Origin: Plectrocnemia conspersa | Lineage: Eukaryota; Arthropoda; Insecta; Trichoptera; Polycentropodidae | Assembly: GCA_009617715.1 (NCBI GenBank) | Contig: VTFK01000534.1 | Location: 124,001 to 188,000, forward strand | DNA length: 64,000 bases | Reading direction: 5' to 3' | In this document: piece by piece, positions 13,588 through 25,500 of the stretch | Numbering within the stretch: the stretch's first letter is position 1 | Layout: each line of letters begins with the position of its first letter | Made by a program: the position numbers and the translations under genes | Notes under the pieces: generated by a model | The model's input: only the letters and a program-made list of their open reading frames with translations | What the model was told of the DNA's origin: nothing | Databases searched by the model: none

Positions 13588-16500
13588 TTAGCACATCGTT
13601 TCTGAATTTGGTTGTTGGGCTGGCGGCGGTTGTTGTTTCTCACTGGAGTCGTGCAGCGGAAGTGGAGGACGCGTCAACGCTGCCGGTAGCGACGGCTGAC
13701 GTTCGCTTCCTAATTTGCCGATTGATAAGGAAGTCTCGCTCGAAATGTTTGTTTCACCTGAATAAATAATAAAACATGGAAAAATAAGACCTAAGAAATA
13801 ATATATTACGAGTAGATGTTCCAAGCCTTCCAAAATTTAAAATATTATTCAGAGTAAAATTTAATGTTTCGAAGGATATTTATTTCAGTTATGTTCATTT
13901 TGTGCCAAAGGTATTAACATGCATGCAGGCTGTAATAGTCGTGATAATATTTATTGCATAGGTGATAAGGTTAAAGAAGTTGTAGATAATTTATATAATG
14001 AATTAAGTATAATATAAATATGGTTAAAAAATAATGTACTTAAATTCAACGAGAAAAAACTAAACGTATGTTTATTAATTATATAATATATTCATTACGT
14101 CAACATATGAAGAGATTTGGAGATTTAAACGTATACAGTAAATGCATAAAATGGACTTGAGAAATGAGTTGGGTAAGCTTGTATTTTATTATTATATATA
14201 TAATTATTAAACTATTATTAGTTTTAGAACTTTCATTAGGTTAGGTTTGGATTTGAACAGCAAATGGACGTTCCACAACAGTCGAATTGAGTTTCATAGA
14301 TATTTTAGAGCAGCGTATTAGCGCTTATCAGTTAAATTATATTTTCGCTAGTAGAAATATATATCTACTGGTGAAAATGTATTTGTACATCACTAGTGAA
14401 AATATAACTTTACAGAAAAATACACATTCACTAACATTTATACATGGCATGTAAATAAATAATTATAATTATGAAAATGTATGTATTATTACATATGGAA
14501 AAGTTGAAATCAAATAAATTTATTAACACCTGCCAGATAAATTATATTTTTACTGGAAAAATACATATTAACTGGTGAAAATGTATTTCAATAAAATTTC
14601 GATGAAACTACATACTTAAAAAATATTTTTGGGATAAATTTAAGCCTTTTTATTAGATTTTCTTTGAGGGATAACCCGAGAATTTCTAGTTTAGAATCAG
14701 GGACGTCATCTCAGCTTTATTCAGAGGGGGGGGGGGGCAAAAGCTGCCCAGTAATTAGTATTTTTTTTAATATACTGTTTATATTAGGTTTTTTAGTATT
14801 TCATTAAATGACATGCATATTTCTGGCCAAATTTAAATTAAATATAAATTTCCGCGAACATAGCATACATCAAACACTTTCATCTACACTTCCTTTCATA
14901 ATATATTTCCATCACAATCATCCACTAGATACTTTTGACTAGCACCAAGCGAAGCTACGCCGATTACCAACAAAGAAAACTAGATGAGCAACCTCTATCC
15001 ACTACATGTCTATGAAGCTTGAAATCCAGAGTGTAATCTGATCTTAGGTTATGATTGGATACTATCCATAACTTTGTACTATGAAATTAACACACAACCA
15101 TAAAAAGGCTTGGAACTCGGAACAAAACCAACCTGAATTTTGCCTCAATGCTTGCGATGGAGGAGATGGCGATGGAACAGGAAGCAACATATCAGTACAT
15201 CCTTGATTAATACCACCTCTTAATGGCGATGGGGGCTCACGAACTTCAAAAGCACTAGCGCGTCGAAGACATCTGAAATTATAACATATAATTTATTAAA
15301 AATTATCTAAGCAGACGGAAAACAAAAACAGATTTCAAACTGCCAGAGATCCATAATCCTTCTATGATCAGTGATTAATATTAGGTCTTTAATTTAAAAC
15401 CTTTATTATGATTGCAGATTTCATCAGAATATAGAAAAATATATGCAAAAATAAGAATTGTGTTATAAATGAACCTGACAGGTAATGTAAATCTTCAATA
15501 TTCGACACGTCGATAAAACAACAAAGTTAAAGCACATAAGTTAGAAAGAATAACGAAGTGAATTTAAGCACTAGTCAATTTTCCTAGTTCACATATCTTT
15601 ATTTTTAATATAAATATTATTGAAAAATAAAGATATGTATAAGAAATAAAGCCTCTAACCTTCCTTGCGGTGCTCGAAATTCACGACTGTCAGTAACTGA
15701 AAGAAGATGAGTGCTGAAGCTTCCTGCGGCTCTTCGCATCGCTACACTCAAATCTTCTTGGATGCCTCCGCTGCCAGAACCTTCATCATCATCATACCTA
15801 AAACAAAAAAGATAGAACCGTTCAGTCAACGTCTAGCAATACCTACATTTAATAAATACATTACCTGCGTTGTATTAAATTTTCCATTAGCAAATAATCA
15901 GTTTCTTCTGCGTCTTTTAGATTTTCCTTCTCTAAATACAGAGCGAATTCAGGATTGCTCATTTCCGACTGGTGTCGTCGTCTCTCTGCAGATTCACTAG
16001 GACGTGGCGGTGAAAATAGCCTACGATTACCGTTGCTACATTTACTAAATTTGGCAATTAGAAAAAGCGATGTACACATTTTTTAATATTTATTGCTATT
16101 ATGATATCATAAAAAATATAGTACCTTGGCGATTTTGGAGGCGATAACAAACCGCAAACAGTCTCCAGTTCGTCAGTGATACTTGTATATTCAGCGTGCA
16201 TGGCGAGTAAGAGTTGCCGAGGACCTCTGCCTCCAGGCGCCGGTTTTGCAGTGTTAGCTGCTATGTATTCTGATGATAAATTTAGTTAAATTAAGAAATA
16301 AAAACTATCTCGATAAATATGCTAGGATTTACTGACCATGAACCGAAGCGGCGTCGGTAGAGTTGTCTGGCTCGGAATGAGTTTGAGAATGTTGGCGACG
16401 GGGTGGAGCGTGAGATCCTAATAGTCCACTGCCGACACCCGACTCTCCTCCTCCTTCAGATGATCTTGAATGTGAAATTATATGTTTTATGATTCAAGTT

Positions 16501-19500
16501 TATACATTTCATTAGTAACGATTGAATCGATCCATGTAAAGTAATCTAAGTCCAATAAATCAAACTTAAATAAAAAGTATAAGAGCAGTCAATCTTTTTT
16601 CACTTAAAAATAACACTTCAAGTCACGATTCTTTTAAAAAATAAATAAAAGGCAAATTAAAAAGAAACATATAGTGACATAGACGTTTACCACTATTCTC
16701 TCACAATTTATAGCATCGCGGTTTTACATAAATTTAATATTCTGAATCCAAAAATATTCGAACGCAAGGTTTGTTTAAATATTTGACTTAACATATTTAC
16801 AGGAACCGATTAGCTGTATTTTACATTTTCAATTGCAATAGTTTAAAGCCTGATTTTATCAAAATCATTAAAGCATTTTTTTATTTAAGTATGTGTGATA
16901 TTAACAATTAAAAAAATTAAAAGAAACAAGCATTTAATTTATAGCAAAATAAAATAAAACTGCATTAAAGAAACGGATTATTTTACTGTTGCATGATGAA
17001 AGTATAATTTACTATTGCAAAATTTCATAATACAACAGTAGTATTTCATTACTTAATATAAACTAATTTAACTATCTGATTGTTTCTACTGCTAATGGAA
17101 CTGTTTTATTAATTAAAACGTTGATGTCGCGGTGCTGGCTTTAAAAGTGGTTCTAATATTGTTCGGTAACTGTTTTGAAATTTGAAATGTTACAGATACA
17201 AGTCGTTTTTTTTGATGAGGCGTAAACTCTACAAAAGCATGCTGAATTTGTTTCGAACAAAGGATATTGCATTTGATGAAAGTACGACACGTTCGTAGGT
17301 CTCTACTGATTGTCTACCTATTACAACCTACCAACCTCGTGAGGCGTATAGTTGTGAAGGACGAGAAACCCCTGCAATGGGGGCTAAGGCATCACAAACA
17401 AGAATAAAAATATATAAGATTGATTTTTCAAATAGTTTACAACTATACTGTAAAAGTTGTATAAAATCTAGTCGAGAAAGTTGTTTAAAAATATAACATT
17501 ATTTTAAGGAAACGAGTTTACCTGCGTGTTTTGTGTCTTCTTCGCAATATGCTTTTACCGCAAGATTCGCCTCTTAAAGACACTACTTCTGAGAGGCTCT
17601 CCAAGTCGGCTGATCCCTCTGAAGAAGGTAAAATAAGCAATAAACATCATATATGACATAGGCGGATCATTATTCACAACAGTTTTATATTTTTATAAAT
17701 ATATTTTAGTTCCCTTTATTCTAATTTTACATAATTGCTATTCATTATTAAGCTTTAAAAACACTTTGACGGATTAAGCTTAATGCAAGATGACAGTGAC
17801 CATTTGCGCTGTTATCGCAGCAAATCCTCATTTTAACTTTCTTCTTTATTTGCTACTACCTTGTTTGTAGGTAGAAGACTTATTCCTATTATTTATAATA
17901 TTATAACACTTGAAAACCAAAACATAGCTTTTAGATGTGGTTATAGGTGATGCAATTTTATTAGATACACATAATGAAAGTATAAACAACAGAGGAAATT
18001 TTCGGGAGATTTTAAACTCAAGGATTCAAGGAGATAAGATTTTAGAAAATCATCACAAATCTGCATCTGCTATCAACATATATATTTAAAACAACCCAAA
18101 ATAGAATTATTGATTGTTGTGGTAAGGGTCAGGGACGATTTATTTCGAAAATAATCGCCGCCCTTCTCTAATTGAAATTCCTACTGAAAACAGGTAAACC
18201 ACAAAATCTACCATGGAGGGGCCATGAATATAAATAATGGGATGCAACCGAAAGGAGTCTGATTCAATTTCAGATCAGCAAAGATCGCAGAAACCACCGT
18301 TTTTTCTCATCTACTGGTTCGGCTCAACGTCTGGAATTCAGAGCAACTTACTTCGAAGACCACGGACGCATCCATGGACAACCCATCTTAAGTGTTGCGC
18401 AGCAAACAATTTCACTGTCTTTAGCAAATAAAGACCCCAGACTTAATATGCTAATTACCGCTAATGTTATTTACCGCAGCACTTTATAGATGCTTATAAC
18501 TCGAGGAGATGCATCCCACCACAGCCTCGTCAGTCATTCGAACCCATGAATATGGTAATAAACAAATAGCAAATAAATATTTAAGTAGATATGTAATTGT
18601 TTTTATCTTCTTGCATCGCATAACTTTGCATCATAATTGAAACGTCTTACGTAAAAACCATAGAATCGTATTGCCGTATTTGGAAAGTCTTAAATAATTA
18701 AAAAAAAATTGTATTTTTCGAATGAAAATAAAAACGATTTAAATATTTAATTGCTTTTTGAATTTAATCAGCACTGAATGAAAAATAAATTCAAAATTCA
18801 TATATAATAATTCATTTGGTTTTTTAAATAGTCAAAAATAAAATGGCGCGTGGTAGAATTTTTCGTGCGATTTTACAAGTGCATCGTTGTTTTAACCGGT
18901 TATAAAGATTCGGAGTGCAAATTAACTACAAACATTTTAACTATAACAGTGCAATATACGCGATGATTAAAAGTAAATATCGATTAAACCATGTAAACGA
19001 TTATAAAACGTGTTTCTTATATAGTGACTCGGTTTTCAAAGAATTTCAGCTTTTTTTTATTAATATTTCGATTTCATTAAGATTCAAAGTGTTTCATTAA
19101 ATGCCATACATTTTTTTGGCCAAATTCAAGGGAGACAAATAATAAATAAAAATCCGCAATATGACATCCCTGTATACACAAAATTTTTAATCTATTGCCT
19201 TTGTGAATTGCAGTAGCTCAAGTTTTAACTTAAAAATTAAGTTGAGTCGTTTGGGAAGAGTTCTTGTGATAAACATATGCATGTATTTTCTAATTTATAT
19301 TATAGATAAAAAAGTGTAATAGAAATAATTTTTCACAAGATGGCATTTCAGTTTCGACTGATAAGGACAGTAATTCAAGTTTATAGCTCTAAAAACAATT
19401 ATAGTGTTTTCGACATTTACTGACAATATATTACATGTTTTATTTAACAATATTGCGCTTAAAGCTTTATACATATATGCTAAAAAGTATACCAATAACT

Positions 19501-22500
19501 AAGCAAAAGGTTAGTTCCGACAATCCTCAACGAACCGATCTGGCTTTTTCTCCTGGGCGGTATTACTGATAGTGTTTTCTGGAGTTTCTTTGTGCGTCTC
19601 GACAAACGTATACATTTCTGGTTCATAGAGGTGTAATCTCGTGATTAAAATAGTAAGGCTAATAAAGTTAGAGCTGAGTTGTGTTTTGGTTATTAGGGTT
19701 TTTTAGGTGACTTTTACACTATATTTGTGTTCGCACCGGTGAGGGCACCAGTTTGCTTAGGTTTGAAATTCTCGCTCTTAATTTGGCTATAACTAGTGGG
19801 TGATCAGAGACGATGTGTTGCGTCTCTATAGCTTCTCGCGTTGATAAGGTTCGAGAGACGGCCAGAAGCCGTGGAGAAGTTGCCTTGTCTGGACTTATAT
19901 TGTTCTTGTCTGGGCTTCCATTATGAATATCTGATGTAGGGCGATCGAATTATTTGAGTTATTGGTATTACTAATTATATATAAGCTATAACTGTCGATA
20001 ATAGACGTTGCAAATCGGTCTTTACCCATTTTGGTATTTATATCACCTAGCACAATAGTAAAATTGTTTTTTTGGCATAATTTTAGCGATATATACTGCA
20101 TGTCTTAAAAGTTTTTTCTTAGGTTGGCGAAGATTATGCCATAATTATAAAATAATACTTCTTCAATTTGGATTTTACATATGAAAAATACCATACGTTA
20201 AAAATATAAATGATCTGTTTGAATATAAATATAATAATCTTATATAAATATTATATACATATAAGATTATTATATCTTATATATTGTATATAATAATAAT
20301 TAAAACACCACAGTGTTGTGTTGCCACGTTTAGACGGACGCGACGGTCTTAAATAATTAATTAAAAAAAATATTTTTTGAATAAAATAAAAACGATTTAA
20401 ATATTTAATTATTTTTCAAATTTTTTTACATGAGTGAAAACAAAATGGCGCAGTGTAGGATTTTGTGTGTGATTTTACAAGTGCACCGTTGTTTTGACCA
20501 GTTATAAAGATTCTGAGTGCAAATTAACTAGGTACGTTTTAACTATTACAATGAAATATATATATGTGATGATTAGAAGTAAACATCGATTAAAACGATT
20601 ATAAAATGTATTTTTTTATAGTGATTCGACCTTCGTAATGAAATGAAAAGTTTCGTGTGCCGGCCGTCGAGGGACACCGAGAGAGTGTGCCGGCCGAGAG
20701 GGACACCATAATGTGAGTTTATGATTTGTTATACGTTAAATTTATTATCTTTAGCTATATGTGTATACGATAGCTAATAACGCGACGAAACGTTGTTATT
20801 AAAACTTATTTGAGTTATGTAGTACATTTTTTTCAATATGATAATTTTTCTTAAGGACTAGCCAAAATACGGGATTTATGTTAGTAAATTTAGTATATTT
20901 TTTGTAAAACACTAAGTTACCTTTTTTTAATGATATTACCATTAAAATTAAGATCAATGTTTCATAAACACAATTAAAATATTTTAATAAACCATCGTCA
21001 AACCTGAGTAAATCACCCAGTCTAAAGTAATATAATTTTTGCTATTTTCGAGCTTTCGGATTCGTTGGGAAAGATGACTTAAATCTTTAAATCTTTTAAG
21101 TAAAAGACAGCAGAAACTAAATAGGGAATTTTTATCGAATCGATTAACATCAAATTTGTACGGCCGTCGTTCCAAGTAGTATTTATATTTGTGTGGAGAT
21201 ATGCAGAAGATTCTCTTGTATTTTTTCTTCTGATTTTAAATATAAAAAAAAAATGTTTTTTAATGGACCATCGACTTTATTCATAATCGTAGATGAACAA
21301 ATTAATCTGAGTAATCTAAAATGCTCATTACCAAGCTTTCCACTGCAATGGCGTTGCCACGATTTTATTGCCTTTGACGTGAATTTCGGACGCCTAAGAA
21401 GTGATAATTGTTTTTAGGCTCTCCTATTGATAGAAATTCGGTTTGAATATACTTTGCCCAGTACCCTTCTTAATAAAGTCTGTTGTAATAACAGTAAGGA
21501 TAGCTAGCATATAAGTGCAGACAAACTAAAAAGCAATATGAAAAATGCAACGCCTGTCTGTACTTTTTTTTCCGTTTTTTTTCCCTGAGAAATGAGTTAG
21601 CTTAGTTTGTATTTTTGACTTGACCTAATAACATTTCTAAAACTAGTGTTAGAACTTTCATAAAGTTATGTTTGGGTTTGAACAGCAAATGAACTGTTCG
21701 CAACTGTCAAATAGAGTTTTATAGATATTTTAGAGCAGCATATAATTTCATTAGCACCTATCAGTTAAATTATATTTTTGCTAGTAGAAATATATATCTA
21801 TTTGTGAAAATGTATTTGGACTTTACTAGTGAAAAAATAACTTCACTGAAAAATACACATTCACTGTAACATTTATACGTCGCATGTAAATAAATAATGA
21901 TAAATATGTAAATGTAACTATTACTATATATAGAAAAGATGAAATCATTTAATTTTACTAGCACCTGCTGAAATATCATATATTCTTTGGTAAAAATATG
22001 TATATATATATCTACTGGTGAAAATGTATTCGGATATGATTTCACTGAAATGACATTTTAAAAGATAGATTTGAGACTCTATTTTTTACATTTTCTTTGA
22101 GGAATAACCTGAGAATTTCTGGTTTAGAATCAGGGACGTCTTTTCAGCTTTTTTCAGGGAGGGGGTCAAAAGTTGACCAGTCAGTTTTTTAATTTTATTT
22201 AAGATTCATAGTATTTCATTAAATGACATGCGTTTTTACCCAATTTCAAGGGAGGCAAATGACGTCCCTGGCTGAATTGCTGGTGTAAGGGGAGCGTTCT
22301 CAAGCGCTGATGTCTAAGCCACAATGGTTATGAACGAGTGGCGCCACCGCGACTTTTGCGATAGATTGTAGACACCACCCTTTAGCAACTTTAAAAATTT
22401 ATCTCTTTCACAATATTTTATTTATGCAATTTTTTCCGTTTTCGAATTTCTTTAGCGTACTTTTTATTTTTAAACAGTCATGAATATAATTAAATTAGCA

Positions 22501-25500
22501 AAATAAGTTTAATTCTTTTTTAAATAAATTCCCCATATATATTGAAATACTTGTATTGAAAAGACTACTTTAAATCACGTACTAATTCCTGAAAGACTGT
22601 GTTTGCATTCCGTATGGACCTTAATGTTTTTCAATTTCTATCATGTCTGTTTGATTGAAATTAGTAATTTTTATATTATTATAATTCTGATTGATTATCA
22701 CAGATTAAGTTTTCCTAGATTTTAAGTAGATGTTATGTCGAGGAAATAATGAATTGTATCTCAACACTATAAAGGTGCTAATATAATATGGATACGATCC
22801 ATACTCCCTCTTTTAAATTTTTTTTTTGTGAATCACGTGATTTTCATACATTTGAATCACAGTGATTTTGAACACACTCACGTATTTGTTCTTCAGGTGG
22901 ATCTTCAGTATCCTTAGAACCGCTTTGACTATGTTGTTGAAGTAAAGGAACATTCTCAGGTTTTTCTAATATAACGGATTCGTGTATACTTTCAGTTTTA
23001 CACATGATTATTCCTACGTCAGGAGTGTCTTCTGATGAATCAGAAGATGATATCGGTCGTTGTTTGTGTTGTTCCGGTTCCAACTAAAACGAAAAGTATG
23101 TTTTGCATAATTATGCAAAGGCTATATGAAAAAAACACAGACAAGTTTTACTGTTGCCGAGATAACATAGCTATTATATAAAATTACATATGAAATTTAA
23201 TAAATTTAAAATTTGTATCATACATTATCTCGTCTTAGTCGCAAAATCTTGTGGTATTGTGTTATGATTATTATAAACCTTTGCAGGAGACATGCAGGAA
23301 TTGACTTCCTCCTCGTCTTCCTCTTTAACGGGAATACTGAAATGTGAAGGCGTCATCTCTTCGAAAAATAGTGTTTCAGGTCGGGCCTCGGTGAGAGCGC
23401 GAGTTAATCGCCTTGTGATACGAGGTACGACTAAATTCGAACCGCCTTCTCCATCAGACGCGGCCTAAAGAATAATTTTTTTTGAACATATTTTACAATT
23501 TTTGGTTATTCTATATAAATTATATATGAAATACTCACATCAGATCTCTCACTAAACCTTCTCAGTCTATCGTGAGCTTTCATCGTAGCTGGTTCAACGC
23601 TGAGAGTATCGGCCGATCCTCCACGGCCAACCATGTGCGGATGAGTGGCCATAAATCGGTGAATTACAGCTAAATGGTTCATGATTTGGTCGGATAATTC
23701 TTCTAATTTTCTAACGCGGAACTCTACACTCTATGATAATCGAAAAAGTTAATAAACTAAACATAAAATATATAACATATAACAAAAATACCTGAATGGA
23801 CGTAATTTGTAAATTTTCTTTCTGATAAATATCTTCAATTTTTTGAGACATGTTTTCAACTTTTTCGGCCGTGTTTCTCACTCGTTCTTCAGTCGATTGA
23901 TTTAATTTAAATTCCTACAATAATTCGATTTAAAATACATGTTATTAAGTTATTTTTTTACAAAAATTGCTGTTTAGTGTTTTCAATCTCCTAATAAAAA
24001 AATAAATTAAGAGCAACTCGAATTAGTCAAATAAACGCAATGATAGTTCAACTTACTTGTTCCCTAAAATAACCCTCTACACACTCTTCTTCGAAATCGT
24101 ACAGTCTTTCCATATCGTCTTTTTCTAAAAACAATTTTAGGCCATTGTCATAGGCTTCTCTAACGCCGCGAGCCTTTCTCTTCAACCATTTGAGCAAAAG
24201 ATAGGCGTGAGAGAAAATAATAAGCGGCGGTGGTAACACTGGTTTTTGTTCGTAGGCCATGACGACAGTAAACCTTTGAAACATCCAAACCTAAAAATAT
24301 ATAAAAACCAAATTGTAATATTTTACTTGAGTTCTAAGTTAAGTTTTGAAGTTCAGATATTTTTTGTCTGTTAGTTAATTAAGCAAAAGTGTTATTAAAA
24401 GCAAATTTTCAATGATTATGAAAAATGTAATATTTTAGAACTTTTTACACTCGTTACTTTAAATAATATTTGTATATTATATACAGATAATACATTTGTA
24501 TGTATTACTTAAATTAATGATCTAAGGTTTGAAAGTATATAATTTTGTAACTACATATGTTTTACCCTGCGAGTGTAAACATAAGTAGTTACAAAACAAC
24601 AAACAACATAAGTAGTTACAAACAACAAAACAATTCATCTATTATAACATTGAGTCTAGCACATCCAGCATTTAAAATCTCTTTTAAAAAAATAATCAGA
24701 CCAGCTCAACAGAGCAATAAATTCATAGCCAGTGTATTAAGAAGGTGGATGACTTCTGCCATAGGCGAGTTGGCAAATGCGGATACCTTCCCCGAAACCG
24801 GCATGAAAAGTTGACGGTGAATCATAACCCAACACTACAAATAAAAATTCAGTCTAAAAATATCTTTATTAGGCAATGGCGAATGTCTGGTTCTACCCCA
24901 ATTCATCGAGATTGGCTAGACAGTCAGAAATGGGAAGGGATGTTGAACTTCCCCTAATTCTGAAAGAAATATTTCATCCAGAACTATTATTTCGCTTCCG
25001 ACTTGTAATAAATGACAGTATTGAAACTGACCAAGACAATCTTTAAAGCAGTAGCCTTACTTCGACCATCCAATCAGGTCAACTAAATACAATAGTGCAA
25101 CCTGATCTTCGATACGACTTTGAAACTATATGCTATGTTCTAGATTGTTCTATGTTCTAGACTGGAAAATATGGATATAAATATGTATGTATATGGTTAG
25201 TTAAAATATTTATAAATATAAGTACTTGAGTCTGTTAGAACCAATGTTGACATTCACAGGTTAGAAGCCATCGTTGCATTTAAATTCGAGATTTCTTTAG
25301 AGTAGTATTTTATTTTATCAAATATAAGGACAATAATCATGCTTCATGCTAAGTATGTTGCTAAAAAATATCGAGTACTTACTGCTAAGCTTTTTTTTAA
25401 AGTTAATATTAAACTCTATCTTCGGTTCAGAACAATAAGCTATAATAAATTTCTTTGATTGTGTGTATGTGAGTTTTCCATACTTATTTATTAGATGAAA

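Larger units (their letters stand above)
17619..22881 (-). other. Long Trpm intron filled with repeats
   Basis: 5.3 kb between exons 22,882-23,083 and 17,522-17,618. It holds a LINE relic, R1, R2, R3 and R6 copies and a GC-rich duplication, all listed separately. The stop codon of the possible short Trpm form (22,844-22,846) is at its upstream edge. A block at about 18,100-18,550 is GC-richer but unrecognised. Confidence 0.7.
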
